NCBI RefSeq assembly: GCF_003352065.1
Contig: NZ_CP025803.1
Coordinates: forward strand, 4,126,787-4,190,786
DNA from: Sulfitobacter sp. SK011
GTDB lineage: Bacteria; Pseudomonadota; Alphaproteobacteria; Rhodobacterales; Rhodobacteraceae
Direction: 5' to 3'
Length of the DNA: 64,000 nt
The notes under the pieces are model-generated. The model did not search any database. It saw only the letters and a program-made list of their open reading frames with translations, and had not been told where the DNA came from. Made by a program: the position numbers and the translations under genes. Positions 16,539 to 26,505 of the stretch are shown here, piece by piece (position 1 is the first letter of the stretch; each line of letters opens with the position of its first letter).

Positions 16539-17123
16539 ATGGCCAAACAGCCATCTACTAAGATACTTCTGAAGAATGTGCGTGCGTGCAAGATCTGCAA
16601 AGACCTGCCGCTTGGTCCGCGCCCGATCCTTCAAATCAGTTCAACGGCAAAGCTTTTGATTGTTGGGCAAGCACCAGGGCGCATAACACACCAAAAAAAC
16701 ATTCCTTTCGACGATCCATCGGGCGACCGGTTAAGGCGTTGGTTGGGGGTCAGTCGAGGCACATTTTACGACGCTTCAAAGATCGCAATTCTACCCATGG
16801 GGTTCTGTTTCCCCGGCACAGGGAAGGGTGGCGATCTGCCTCCGCGTGCCGAATGTGCGCCTGCGTGGCGGGACAGCATCTTGGAGATGCTAGTCGGCAT
16901 CGAGCTAACGCTGGTTATTGGTCGATACGCCATTGACTGGCACTTGCCAGAATATTTCGGGCGTACTGTGACAGATGCGGTAAGATCATGGGGCGATATC
17001 TGGCCAAAACAACTCATCTTGCCCCACCCGAGCCCTAGAAATAACAGGTGGCTAAAGACAAACCCATGGTTCGAAGCAAATGTCGTCCCTGCCCTGCAAG
17101 AGCGCGCAAAACAACTGCTCTAG
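16539..17123 (+). CDS. Uracil-DNA glycosylase-family protein
   Basis: 194 residues with the UDG-superfamily motif A as GQAPGR (residues 43-48) and motif B as HPSPRNNRW near residue 162. A CxxC (ACKIC) near the N-terminus and further Cys in GFCFPG and AECAPAW recall the Fe-S-bearing families, but the full cluster set is not clear. It should excise uracil or a related base from DNA, or is a close relative. Standing alone, with no partner gene. Confidence 0.75.
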   Translation: MAKQPSTKILLKNVRACKICKDLPLGPRPILQISSTAKLLIVGQAPGRITHQKNIPFDDPSGDRLRRWLGVSRGTFYDASKIAILPMGFCFPGTGKGGDLPPRAECAPAWRDSILEMLVGIELTLVIGRYAIDWHLPEYFGRTVTDAVRSWGDIWPKQLILPHPSPRNNRWLKTNPWFEANVVPALQERAKQLL

Positions 17124-17351
17124 TCCGGTTTGCAGGCTAGGGGTCTCCAATGCAGGCATTCATTTGAGGTACTCGAACGGCGGCGAAGCCCCGCGAGGTC
17201 GACCTTGGCAAAAGCAACTATATAGGTCGGGTTTGAGCTAGAACTTCGCGATACTATCGGGCGAATTGATCCAGAAAAAGGCTGAAATCCCGCCAATCAC
17301 GGGTGGAATTTAACTATGCGGGCAGAGTGTGTCCTTCGGGCCGAAATATTC

Positions 17352-17690
17352 TCAGTCAAAAAACGGCGTCATCTGCGCGACGATCACGGAATTCTCTTCC
17401 AGCGCGCGCTGCATCAGGCCGCGTTCTTCATCGTCAATCTCGTGTCCCTCGGCCTCGCGATCAGCCAAGGTGCCATAGCCGGTGACATCCAACGGGTTGG
17501 TATCCGCCTGCTTTAGGATCGCAACCGTCTCGCGCACGGCTTCTGCCTCATCCACGCCAGACGCAAAACACATCAGCGCAGCGCCGGTCGCATTTTCAGG
17601 CAGGCCATCGCCGTCCTTGCGTCCGATCTCAACCAACAGCGTATAGACCTGCTGGCGAGACGGTTTTTTGGGTTTCTTGGTGTCAGACAT
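17352..17690 (-). CDS. Conserved hypothetical protein, mainly acidic
   Basis: 112 residues, soluble, charged, without signal peptide or membrane span. It has a basic N-terminus (MSDTKKPKKPSRQQ) and an acidic helical C-terminus (IDDEERGLMQRALEENS). No family recognised. The terminator of the glsB-like gene ends two bases before its start codon, so it needs its own promoter or readthrough. The stretch from 17124 to 17351 contains nothing clear. Confidence 0.6.
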   Translation of the reverse strand: MSDTKKPKKPSRQQVYTLLVEIGRKDGDGLPENATGAALMCFASGVDEAEAVRETVAILKQADTNPLDVTGYGTLADREAEGHEIDDEERGLMQRALEENSVIVAQMTPFFD

Positions 17691-17691
17691 G

Positions 17692-17722
17692 AAAAAGCTG
17701 CCGCAAATAAATTCGCAGCAGC
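17692..17722 (-). terminator. Terminator after the GlsB-like gene
   Basis: On the minus strand, GCTGCTGCGAA and TTTGCGGCAGC form an 11-bp stem (two G-U pairs) around TTTA, followed by TTTTT. It lies in the short space before the next minus-strand gene. Confidence 0.75.
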
Positions 17723-17752
17723 CCTAGCGTGTCCATGCGACCTTGAAAAGGG

Positions 17753-18004
17753 TCAGCCGCGCCCGCGTATTGCGCGCCATGCCCAGATGACGAGGCACGC
17801 ACCGACCAATCCGACCAATAGTTGTGGCATCCATGCGTCAGCGGCATAAATGTCAAACAGCCCCAAAATGAAGTTCAGGACCACCGCGCCCACAATACCC
17901 AGGCCGATGTTTGCGATCAGGCCAGTGTCCGCCTTCATGATCATGCTGGCGATCCACCCCGCAAGGCCACCTACGATGATGGCTCCGATAATTCCGATAC
18001 CCAT
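17753..18004 (-). CDS. GlsB/YeaQ/YmgE-family stress membrane protein
   Basis: 83 residues, three membrane helices, with the family signature GIIGAIIVGGLAGWIAS at the N-terminus and NIGLGIVGAVVLNFIL in the middle. Members are small inner-membrane proteins induced in envelope or acid stress; their molecular action is unknown. Independent gene, with its own terminator behind it. Confidence 0.9.
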   Translation of the reverse strand: MGIGIIGAIIVGGLAGWIASMIMKADTGLIANIGLGIVGAVVLNFILGLFDIYAADAWMPQLLVGLVGACLVIWAWRAIRGRG

Positions 18005-18094
18005 TTTTATTCCCTTAGATGTCCGGCCGACGTTGGCCCTCAGCCTGTTAAACTGCGCAACATGGCATTTGGTTCCCGCCGTCGAGATACACTC

Positions 18095-18922
18095 TTAATC
18101 GCGCAACAACTCATTGATGCTGGTCTTGGACCGGGTGCGTTCATCAACACGCTTCACGATCACGGCACAGTACAGATGCACACCGTTCTTTGACGGCATT
18201 GATCCAGCAACCACAACCGATCCTGATGGGACTTCACCGTACATCACTTCACCGGTTTCACGATCCACAATCTTGGTGGATTGGCCAATGAACACACCCA
18301 TGCCCAAAACGGAGCCTTCACGCACGATGCAGCCTTCGACCACTTCGGACCGCGCACCAATGAAACAATTGTCTTCGATGATTGTTGGTCCGGCCTGCAT
18401 CGGCTCCAACACGCCGCCAATGCCAACACCACCAGACAGGTGCACGTTCTTACCGATCTGTGCACAGCTGCCGACAGTGGCCCAGGTGTCGACCATGGTG
18501 CCGCTGTCGACATAGGCACCAATGTTCACGAAAGATGGCATCAAAACAACGCCCGGCGCGATAAATGCGGATTTGCGTACGACGCAGTTCGGCACGGCAC
18601 GAAAACCTGCGGCTTTCCACTGGTTATCGCCCCAGCCCTTGAACTTGCTGTCAACCTTGTCCCACCAACCGGCACCCTGTGCACCGCCTTCCTGGTGTTC
18701 CATGTCTTTGATCCGAAACCCCAAGAGTACAGCCTTTTTGGCCCATTGGTTCACATGCCAATTGCCATCCGGTTGCTTTTCCGCCACGCGCAGCTTGCCT
18801 GAATCGAGGGCATTCAGCGTGTCCTCAATCGCATCGCGCGTCTCACCTGTTGTGGCTGAGGTGATCTGGTCACGGGTATCCCATGCGGCTTCAATTGCGG
18901 TCTCGAGTTGGGCGTTGGACAT
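18095..18922 (-). CDS. dapD: 2,3,4,5-tetrahydropyridine-2,6-dicarboxylate N-succinyltransferase
   Basis: 275 residues, full length. DapD adds a succinyl group from succinyl-CoA in the lysine/diaminopimelate pathway, giving the peptidoglycan precursor. The helical N-terminus is followed by a left-handed beta-helix of hexapeptide repeats ([39 protein letters not shown]). A conserved tail [20 protein letters not shown] follows. It ends close to the GlsB-like gene on the same strand and is probably monocistronic. Confidence 0.97.
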   Translation of the reverse strand: MSNAQLETAIEAAWDTRDQITSATTGETRDAIEDTLNALDSGKLRVAEKQPDGNWHVNQWAKKAVLLGFRIKDMEHQEGGAQGAGWWDKVDSKFKGWGDNQWKAAGFRAVPNCVVRKSAFIAPGVVLMPSFVNIGAYVDSGTMVDTWATVGSCAQIGKNVHLSGGVGIGGVLEPMQAGPTIIEDNCFIGARSEVVEGCIVREGSVLGMGVFIGQSTKIVDRETGEVMYGEVPSGSVVVAGSMPSKNGVHLYCAVIVKRVDERTRSKTSINELLRD

Positions 18923-19118
18923 GGGGTTCGTCTCCGACTGCTAAATATCTGTTACCGCGCTATAACGCTCAGCTTGGGTTGGCGCAATCATTCCCGCTCG
19001 GATGGTGGCGACATCACCGCTTTTTTCAAAAGCACGAAGCAGGTGTGAATGACGCAGACCCGTTGCATGTTCCGCACAACCGGGCCACTTTGGACCCAAC
19101 GTATAACCGGAGATACCC

Positions 19119-19964
19119 ATGAACGACGCCAACCGCCGTCACCCCTTGCGTGACGCGCACACAGACCGCACCGCCGCTGCCGAAGCCCCTGATACCGCAC
19201 AGACCCGCGCGCCCGCATATCGGCTCGCCTTTACCGATGGCGAATTCATGTGCCGGGACGAATTACGCCCCGTTCGACTGCAGCTGGAACTGCTGAAGCC
19301 AGAAATGGGCCTGGATGCGCATGGCATCAAATCAACCATCGTCCTGTTTGGCGGAGCACGCATTCCGGAGCCGTCACAAAAGGCGATGGCGCGCACCGAA
19401 ACTTTGGCCGAGCTATCGCATTTCTATGACGAGACGCGCGAATTCGCCCGGCTGATGACGCTAAAATCAATGGAAAACGGCGGGAAGGAAGGCGTCATCG
19501 TAACCGGTGGCGGGCCCGGTGTGATGGAGGCTGGCAATCGCGGGGCTATGGATGCCGGTGGGGAATCTATCGGGCTGAACATTGTGCTGCCGTTCGAGCA
19601 AGCCCCAAATGAATATGTCACGCCTGACCTTTGTTTCAACTTTCACTACTTTGGTATTCGCAAGATGCATTTCCTGATGCGCGCCAAGGCGATCTGTGTC
19701 TTTCCCGGTGGTTTTGGGACCTTGGATGAAATGTTTGAATCCCTCACCCTAATCCAAACCGGACGGATGCAACGCGTTCCGTTCTTGCTCTTTGGCCGCG
19801 CTTTTTGGGAAAAGATCATCAACTGGGATGCGCTGGCAGACGCAGGCACCATTTCGGTCGAAGACCTCGACCTGTTTCGTTTCGTCGAAACGGCCGCCGA
19901 AGCAATGGAGCTGATCGAAAACTGGGAAACACCCACAGCACGAGATCAAATTCCCGGACGCTGA
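19119..19964 (+). CDS. LOG-family protein (TIGR00730-like)
   Basis: 281 residues. The Rossmann-type domain has the LOG phosphoribohydrolase motif PGGFGTLDE and an upstream VTGGGPGVMEAGNRGA. Known members remove ribose 5'-phosphate from nucleotides; plant and some bacterial ones activate cytokinins. An N-terminal extension of about 70 residues precedes the domain, as in the larger bacterial subfamily. CCGGAG precedes the ATG. Divergent from dapD. The natural substrate here is unknown. Confidence 0.85.
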   Translation: MNDANRRHPLRDAHTDRTAAAEAPDTAQTRAPAYRLAFTDGEFMCRDELRPVRLQLELLKPEMGLDAHGIKSTIVLFGGARIPEPSQKAMARTETLAELSHFYDETREFARLMTLKSMENGGKEGVIVTGGGPGVMEAGNRGAMDAGGESIGLNIVLPFEQAPNEYVTPDLCFNFHYFGIRKMHFLMRAKAICVFPGGFGTLDEMFESLTLIQTGRMQRVPFLLFGRAFWEKIINWDALADAGTISVEDLDLFRFVETAAEAMELIENWETPTARDQIPGR

Positions 19965-20166
19965 TTTGGGCGCATTACGGTGCCGTCGGTGCCAGAAAGT
20001 AGAAAGAGATCTGTTGCGTTAATCGGCCTAAGACTTTTTGGTGTTTGAAAGGATCGCGCCGCATGATGGAATTCCTTGTAGCCGACGCTGTCTCAGAACT
20101 GCTGTTGCGCGAGAGTTAATGGATCCGACACACGCGCCTGACACAAAGATATCCCGGAGCAAGCCA

Positions 20167-20586
20167 GTGACAGATAAAGGCACAAAGACAGAGCAATTTG
20201 GCTATTCTGGCAAACCCTTGTTTCAGAAACTTGGTCTGAAGCCCGGCATGACCTGTTTGCTGGTCAATGCGCCCGAAAATTACCTAACACTGGTGGCTGG
20301 CGTCGATGGGGTGGCTTTTGTTCAAAACGCAACCAAGGCCGATATGGTGCATCTTTTCTGCGATACCCGCGCCGATCTTGAGGATGGCATCCAACACGCG
20401 CTGGACAGTACCAAAGAAGGCGGGATGGTCTGGATATCCTGGCCCAAGAAATCGTCCAAACTTTTTGTCGACTTGACCGAAGATGGCCTTCGCGAGGTTG
20501 TTCTGCCGACGGGTTGGGTTGATGTCAAAGTCTGTGCCGTCGATGGGGATTGGTCCGGCCTCAAATTTCTGCGGCGCAAGAAATGA
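20167..20586 (+). CDS. DUF3052-family protein
   Basis: About 139 residues; GTG start with CGGAG ten bases upstream. An in-frame ATG at 20119 would add 16 residues without similar support. FGYSGKPLFQKLGLKPGMT is the usual family opening, and the protein ends KFLRRKK. These small proteins resemble a methyltransferase-like Rossmann half but have no known activity. It follows the LOG-family gene by about 200 bases. Confidence 0.7.
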   Translation: MTDKGTKTEQFGYSGKPLFQKLGLKPGMTCLLVNAPENYLTLVAGVDGVAFVQNATKADMVHLFCDTRADLEDGIQHALDSTKEGGMVWISWPKKSSKLFVDLTEDGLREVVLPTGWVDVKVCAVDGDWSGLKFLRRKK

Positions 20587-20788
20587 CAAAAGCCGGGTGT
20601 TTAGCCTCCATTTTGGGATAACGCGCGCGCCACGGTGAGGTTTTTGAGTGCCGGCGTCGGATCTACCTCGGCACGAAATTCCTAAAATGACCTGAATTAC
20701 GTATTTTTCCCCTTGCGCCTAAATCAAATTTGTATCCGACGGTTCAGCGCTATCTGCAAACAAGGGCAGACGATTGCGACGACATCTT

Positions 20789-21697
20789 TCAGGCCTTTTC
20801 TGAAAAGAAATCTTTCGCGGTATGTAATCTCAGGTGGCGCATGAACGACCGGGCCATGCTGGATGTCGGACCATGATCGGGTGTCGCGAAATAGCTCCGA
20901 TATTCGATTGGCGATGCAAACGAACGGAACGCAACGCCCTCTGATCGATACTGCACAATCGGAAAGGGATTGACGATCGCAATGCCAAGCCCTTCCTTGG
21001 CCAGATCTACGGCAGCAACCGACGTCGATACCTCGGCCACGATATGAGATGTGACACCGCTGCCATGCAAAACTTTCTCAAGCTGTGCGCGACGGGCGTG
21101 TCGGTGGGTCAGTGCAATCAGCGCCTGACCATCCAAATCCATGGGGTGGATTTCATCACGGCCGGCCAATGGATGATCGCTCGCCATGGCGCAGACAGCG
21201 CTGGATCTGCGGTAGGGTGTTAATTTCACGCCGTCACGGGACAATTCCACACCCGTAACGCCAAGATCAAAACGCTGGTCAAGTATGCCGCGAATGACGT
21301 CCTCAGAGGGTGCCACCTCAAGGCTGACAAAAAAGTGAGGGTTGAGTTTGAGAAAGGTCGCAATGTGGTGGACCAGAAAGCGATGCGCATAGGTCGGTGG
21401 CGCGATAATGCGCAACGTTTCCCGCGCCACTTCCGGTGGCCCATCAATGCGATCCAACGCTTCAAACAAGGGGTCCAGACGCCGATTCATCTGCGCGGCC
21501 TCGTTCGTAGGACGCAGCCTGCCCCCATCGCGTTCGAACAATGTCCGACCGGTTCGGGTCTCAAGGCTCGCGATGGACCGGCTGATTGCGGATTGCGAAA
21601 GACCCAGCCGAACGGCCGCCTTTGACGTTGTTCCACTTTCCATCAGTGCGCGCAGGGCCTGATATTCCGGCAGGCTATGCCATATTTTGGTGCCCAT
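20789..21697 (-). CDS. LysR-type regulator of the dipeptidase-ABC operon
   Basis: 302 residues. The winged HTH is in LRALMESGTTSKAAVRLGLS and ISRSIASLETRTGRTLFERD. The effector domain runs to the end. It is transcribed away from the dipeptidase/ABC operon that starts 113 bases off, the classical LysR layout, so it likely controls that operon. The ligand may be a peptide or amino acid. Confidence 0.88.
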   Translation of the reverse strand: MGTKIWHSLPEYQALRALMESGTTSKAAVRLGLSQSAISRSIASLETRTGRTLFERDGGRLRPTNEAAQMNRRLDPLFEALDRIDGPPEVARETLRIIAPPTYAHRFLVHHIATFLKLNPHFFVSLEVAPSEDVIRGILDQRFDLGVTGVELSRDGVKLTPYRRSSAVCAMASDHPLAGRDEIHPMDLDGQALIALTHRHARRAQLEKVLHGSGVTSHIVAEVSTSVAAVDLAKEGLGIAIVNPFPIVQYRSEGVAFRSFASPIEYRSYFATPDHGPTSSMARSFMRHLRLHTAKDFFSEKA

Positions 21698-21809
21698 CCA
21701 AGCCTCTACATAAGTATCATCATAGTATGAGATAATATCAAGTCATTGAGGCTGGTCCATGAGAATTTATGGGATAAGCTGATTTGATATTTCTGGGGGC
21801 AAAAGCGAC

Positions 21810-22871
21810 GTGAGTGATCCGACATCACCTGCCATATTCGATGGCCATAACGATGTACTTTTGAAACTGTACCGCGATGGCGGTGCAAAAGCGGCAGAAA
21901 GCTTTGTGACCGGGCGGGATGGCGCAATTGATGTCCCCTCCGCAAAAACTGGCGGATTTGCTGGCGGGTTCTTTGCGGTCTATGTGCCATCTCCTGCCGA
22001 TCTCGATTTCAAGTTCAACGAGATGGTCAAACCGTCCTACGATCTCCCTCTGCCTGAACCGATTGACTGGGAGGACGCGTTTCCGGTGGTCATGTCTCAG
22101 GCTGCAATCCTGTTTGATCTGGAAAAACGCAATGCGCTGACGATCTGCCGCACAACACGGGACATTGAAGAGACGCTGAAAACCGGAAAAATCGCCGCGA
22201 TCTTTCACATCGAAGGCGCAGAAGCGATTGATGCAGATCTCAATACACTTGAGGTCCTGTATCAGGCTGGTCTGCGCTCCATCGGTCCGGTTTGGAGCAG
22301 ATCCACGATTTTCGGGCACGGCGTGCCCTTTCGCTATCCAAGCACACCTGACATCGGCAGCGGGCTGACGGATCACGGTTTGCGGCTGATCCAGCGGTGC
22401 GATGAATTGGGGATAATGGTGGACTTGTCGCATCTGAATGAGGCAGGGTTTTGGGATGTGGCGCGACATTCCAGCAAACCGCTGGTCGCGACCCATTCAA
22501 ATGCACATGCGATCTGCCCGCACAGCCGCAACCTGACCGACAAACAGCTTGCTGCGATCCGCGAAAGTGATGGCATGGTTGGGCTGAATTTTGCGGTCGC
22601 TTTCCTGCGTGACGATGGGCGTATGGTTGCGGAAGTGCCGTTGGAACAGATGATCAGGCATCTCGATCACCTGATCGAGCATCTGGGAGAAGACCGTGTG
22701 GGCCTGGGCTCAGACTATGACGGGGCGATTGTACCGGAGGCGCTTACCTCTTGTGCATCTTTGCCTAAATTGAGGCAAGCAATGGCAAGGCACGGCTATG
22801 ACAACGCGTTGATGGCCAAGCTATGCCACGGGAACTGGCTGCGTGTGCTTAAGAAAACCTGGGGCGAATGA
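21810..22871 (+). CDS. M19-family membrane-type dipeptidase
   Basis: 353 residues, GTG start. Renal-dipeptidase-like zinc enzyme: DGHNDVL (metal HxD) at residues 11-17, HIEGAEA (bridging Glu), THSNAHAICPHSRNL, and GLGSDYDG. Such enzymes split dipeptides, including those with a D-residue at the C-terminus. There is no signal peptide, so it acts in the cytoplasm on imported dipeptides. First gene of an operon with a peptide ABC transporter 53 bases downstream. Confidence 0.9.
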   Translation: MSDPTSPAIFDGHNDVLLKLYRDGGAKAAESFVTGRDGAIDVPSAKTGGFAGGFFAVYVPSPADLDFKFNEMVKPSYDLPLPEPIDWEDAFPVVMSQAAILFDLEKRNALTICRTTRDIEETLKTGKIAAIFHIEGAEAIDADLNTLEVLYQAGLRSIGPVWSRSTIFGHGVPFRYPSTPDIGSGLTDHGLRLIQRCDELGIMVDLSHLNEAGFWDVARHSSKPLVATHSNAHAICPHSRNLTDKQLAAIRESDGMVGLNFAVAFLRDDGRMVAEVPLEQMIRHLDHLIEHLGEDRVGLGSDYDGAIVPEALTSCASLPKLRQAMARHGYDNALMAKLCHGNWLRVLKKTWGE

Positions 22872-22924
22872 CCCGCCAAGACGCACGTAGATATAATTGA
22901 AACGGAACAGGAGAGGTTCTTACG

Positions 22925-24520
22925 ATGAATGCATTTAACAGACTACTGACGAGCGTTGCGATTGGCCTGGCGGTCAGCGTGACGTCGTTCTCAGCTCATG
23001 CTGAGACACCGGCAAACATGCTGGTGATCGCGCACCGCATCGACGATGTGACGACGCTGGACCCGGCAGAGAGCTTTGAGTTTGCCGGCTCCGACATCAG
23101 CCGCAATGTCTATAACAGGTTGGTCAATCTCGACCCGCTGGATTTGGCCGCAGGCTATAAACCTGATCTGGCAGAAAGCTGGGAAGTCTCTGAAGATGGC
23201 AAGACGATCACCTTCACGATGCGCGATGGTGTCTCGTTCCATTCGGGCAATCCGGTGCGGGCAGAAGATGCCGCTTTCTCGTTGCAGCGCGCCGTCATCC
23301 TGAACAAGACGCCAGCGTTCATCCTGACACAATTCGGATTTACGCCTGAGAATGTGGCCGAGACCATCAGGGCCGACGGCAACAAGCTGATGATCACCAC
23401 GGACAAGAAATATGCGACGTCCTTTGTGCTGAACTGCCTGACGGCCACCATTGGCGGCATCGTCGACAAAGAGGTCACGATGGCCAACGAAGTTGATGGC
23501 GATATGGGCAACACTTGGCTGAAAACCAATTCAGCAGGCTCTGGTCCTTACAAGCTGGACGGCTGGAAGCCCAATGAAAGCGTGACACTGTCGTCGAACC
23601 CCGACTACTACGGCGGTGCCCCGGCGATGGAGCGTGTGATCGTCCGTCATGTCATCGAAAGCGCGTCCCAGCGTCTGCTGTTGGAGCGCGGCGACATCGA
23701 CATCGCGCGTAACCTGAACCCAGAAGACATCGCAGGCGCAAGCGCAGCGGATGGGGTGAAGATCACGGATGAGTTGAAAGGCCGTCTGATGTATCTGGCG
23801 CTGAACCAGAAACATCCCGTGCTGTCGAAACCCGAAGTCCGTCAGGCGTTCAAATACCTGATCGATTACGAAGGCATGCGCGACAGCTTCCTCAAGGGTC
23901 AGTACACCATTCACCAGAACTTCCTGCCCGCGACATATCTGGGCGCATCCGAGGAAAACCCGTTTTCGTATAACATCGAAAAAGCCAAAGAACTTTTGGC
24001 AGCGGCGGGCGTGGAAAACCTTGAGGTCGAAATCGGCGTCCGTGAGGCGCAGGAACGCATCGAGATTGGTCAATCCTTCCAAAACGCTGCTGCATTGGCA
24101 GGCATCAAGGTGAACATCACCGTGGGTACCGCCAAGCAGATCCTTGCGCGGTATCGTGCGCGGGAACTGGATGTGTATCTGGGGGCCTGGGGACCGGACT
24201 ATCCCGATCCACAGACCAATGCCGGCACCTTTGCCTATAACCCCGACAACTCGGACGAAGCCAATGCAACAGGCCTTCTGGCTTGGCGTACGGGTTGGGA
24301 CGCGGGCGGTCTGACCGAAAAAGTCGACGCGGCAGTGACCGAAGGAGATCGCGACAAACGGGTGCAGATGTATCTGGATATTCAGGCAGAATTCCGGGAA
24401 ATCTCTCCTTTTGTGATCATGTTCCAACAGATTGAGCAGTCCGCGTTGCGTGACAATGTGACCAACTGGTCCACTGGTCAGGCTGTGACATCGGCTGCTT
24501 ACTGGCAGGTCACCAAGTAA
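22925..24520 (+). CDS. Peptide ABC transporter substrate-binding protein (family 5)
   Basis: 531 residues with a cleavable signal peptide ending SFSAHA near residue 27. Then the SBP family 5 fold (DppA/OppA-like), with TLDPAESFEFAGSDISRNVY and ESWEVSEDGKTITFTMRDGV. It captures peptides in the periplasm and hands them to the permeases encoded next. The RBS is AGGAGAGG. The product would be the most abundant of the operon. Confidence 0.92.
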   Translation: MNAFNRLLTSVAIGLAVSVTSFSAHAETPANMLVIAHRIDDVTTLDPAESFEFAGSDISRNVYNRLVNLDPLDLAAGYKPDLAESWEVSEDGKTITFTMRDGVSFHSGNPVRAEDAAFSLQRAVILNKTPAFILTQFGFTPENVAETIRADGNKLMITTDKKYATSFVLNCLTATIGGIVDKEVTMANEVDGDMGNTWLKTNSAGSGPYKLDGWKPNESVTLSSNPDYYGGAPAMERVIVRHVIESASQRLLLERGDIDIARNLNPEDIAGASAADGVKITDELKGRLMYLALNQKHPVLSKPEVRQAFKYLIDYEGMRDSFLKGQYTIHQNFLPATYLGASEENPFSYNIEKAKELLAAAGVENLEVEIGVREAQERIEIGQSFQNAAALAGIKVNITVGTAKQILARYRARELDVYLGAWGPDYPDPQTNAGTFAYNPDNSDEANATGLLAWRTGWDAGGLTEKVDAAVTEGDRDKRVQMYLDIQAEFREISPFVIMFQQIEQSALRDNVTNWSTGQAVTSAAYWQVTK

Positions 24521-25594
24521 GTGGCCCTTTCGGAGGACAACAATCAGAGGCGCCCCACGCGGGCGCCTCTGTCAGAGCAGGTTTGGCCGTTCTTGCGCAC
24601 GACGCTGCTGACAGCAGGCTCTGTCGCGGTCACCATGCTTGGCCTTTTGTTCATCACATTCGTCATCGGTCGCGTCATGCCGATCGACCCGGTACTGGCC
24701 ATCGTGGGCGAGCGGGCATCACAATCAACTTATGACGCGGTCTACTTTCAGCTGGGGCTGGACAAGCCGCTTGTCGTGCAATTTTTCTACTATCTCTGGG
24801 ATGTGCTGCATCTGGATTTTGGCACCTCGCTTTTGAATGCACGCCCCGTCTCAGAGGACATCGCGCGCGTCTTTCCCGCCACCTTGGAACTCGCGACACT
24901 TGGGATAATCTTTGGCGTTGTGCTTGGCGTGCCCTTGGGTGTGCTGGCGGCTGTGCGCAAAGGCTCCTGGATAGATCAGATCGCCCGCGTTGTGGCGCTG
25001 GTTGGGTATTCCATGCCTATCTTCTGGTTGGGCCTGATGGGCCTTCTGGTTTTTTATGGCATTCTGGGGTGGGTTGGTGGACCGGGACGCGTTGGCATTT
25101 TTTACGTCGATGTGGTGCCAAGTGTGACGGGCATGATCCTTGTTGACGCCGCACTGGACGGAAACTGGGATGTCTTCAAAGATGCCTTTTCGCACATCGT
25201 ACTGCCCGCGTCGCTGCTGGGTTACTATTCACTGGCCTACGTCAGCCGCATGACGCGGTCGTTCATGCTGGAACAACTCAGCGCGGAATATATCACTACC
25301 GCGCGGGTCAAAGGCATGTCTGAATGGGATGTCGTCTGGAAGCACGCTTTCAAGAATATTCGCGTGCAACTGATCACCGTGATTGCGTTGAGCTACGCGA
25401 ACCTGCTCGAAGGCTCGGTGCTGACGGAAATCATCTTTTCCTGGCCGGGCATTGGCAGCTATATCACCACCGCCCTGCTGAGTGCGGACATGAATGCGGT
25501 CTTGGGTGGCACGGTCGTTGTTGGTCTCATTTTCATCCTGCTCAATATCTTCTCTGACCTGCTCTACAAGGTCTTCGATCCGAGGGCGAAATAA
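24521..25594 (+). CDS. Peptide ABC transporter permease, DppB type
   Basis: 357 residues with six membrane spans. The GTG start follows the preceding TAA directly. The permease EAA loop is at EYITTARVKGMSEWDVVWKH (ARxKG signature), ahead of EGSVLTEIIFSWPGIGSY. The C-terminus overlaps the next start as TAATG. DppB-type permeases form a heterodimer with the following DppC-type one. Confidence 0.92.
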   Translation: MALSEDNNQRRPTRAPLSEQVWPFLRTTLLTAGSVAVTMLGLLFITFVIGRVMPIDPVLAIVGERASQSTYDAVYFQLGLDKPLVVQFFYYLWDVLHLDFGTSLLNARPVSEDIARVFPATLELATLGIIFGVVLGVPLGVLAAVRKGSWIDQIARVVALVGYSMPIFWLGLMGLLVFYGILGWVGGPGRVGIFYVDVVPSVTGMILVDAALDGNWDVFKDAFSHIVLPASLLGYYSLAYVSRMTRSFMLEQLSAEYITTARVKGMSEWDVVWKHAFKNIRVQLITVIALSYANLLEGSVLTEIIFSWPGIGSYITTALLSADMNAVLGGTVVVGLIFILLNIFSDLLYKVFDPRAK

Positions 25595-26505
25595 TGGCCG
25601 ACACACAGACTTTGCACCAATGGTTGGTCACCGAGACGCCTACATCCCGACGCCACGCCAAGCTGTCGGCGCTTTATCAGGGCTGGCTGTCGTTCAAGTC
25701 AAATACGATGGCGATGATTGGATTGGGGATACTTGTTGCCTTGGTCCTGATCGCCGCCGCCGCCCCAATCCTCGCACCGCATGACCCCTTCGTCCAAGAC
25801 CTGGGCAACCGGCTCGCGCCGCTGTGGACGGACGGGCATGTCTTTGGCACGGACAGCCTTGGGCGCGATATTCTGTCCAGACTGATCTATGGTGCGCGGA
25901 TCACGCTATATATTGTCGCCCTTGTGGCCTTGATCGCGCCAATTGCCGGTCTTCTGGTGGGCACCGTTTCGGGCTATGTCGGCGGCTGGACTGATACGGT
26001 TTTGATGCGCATCACCGACATTTTCCTGGCCTTCCCGCGTCTGGTTCTGGCACTGGCGTTCGTTGCCGCCCTTGGGGCCGGGATCGAAAATGCAGTGCTT
26101 GCAATCTCGCTGACGGCCTGGCCCCCTTACGCCCGCATTGCACGTGCGGAAACGCTGACAATCCGGTCGTCTGATTATATCAGTGCGATCAAATTGCAGG
26201 GTGCGGGGGCGCTCAGGATCATCACCAAACACATCTGGCCGCTGTGTATCTCGTCGCTTATTGTCAGGGTCACGCTGGACATGGCGGGCATTATCCTTGC
26301 CGCTGCCGGATTGGGTTTCCTTGGCCTTGGCGCGCAACCGCCCAGCCCGGAATGGGGCGCGATGATCTCTGAGGGGCGGCGCTTTATTTTGGATCACTGG
26401 TGGGTTGCGACTGTGCCGGGGCTGGCGATCTTTACGGTTTCGCTGGCTTTCAATTTATTGGGCGACGGGTTGCGTGACGTCCTTGACCCCAAGGCAGGTG
26501 AATGA
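25594..26505 (+). CDS. Peptide ABC transporter permease, DppC type
   Basis: 303 residues, six spans. A short cytoplasmic N-terminus precedes the first helix. FGTDSLGRDILSRLIYGARI is the family hallmark and SDYISAIKLQGAGALRI is the EAA loop. Overlaps both neighbours by one to four bases, so translation is coupled throughout. Partner of the DppB-type permease. Confidence 0.92.
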   Translation: MADTQTLHQWLVTETPTSRRHAKLSALYQGWLSFKSNTMAMIGLGILVALVLIAAAAPILAPHDPFVQDLGNRLAPLWTDGHVFGTDSLGRDILSRLIYGARITLYIVALVALIAPIAGLLVGTVSGYVGGWTDTVLMRITDIFLAFPRLVLALAFVAALGAGIENAVLAISLTAWPPYARIARAETLTIRSSDYISAIKLQGAGALRIITKHIWPLCISSLIVRVTLDMAGIILAAAGLGFLGLGAQPPSPEWGAMISEGRRFILDHWWVATVPGLAIFTVSLAFNLLGDGLRDVLDPKAGE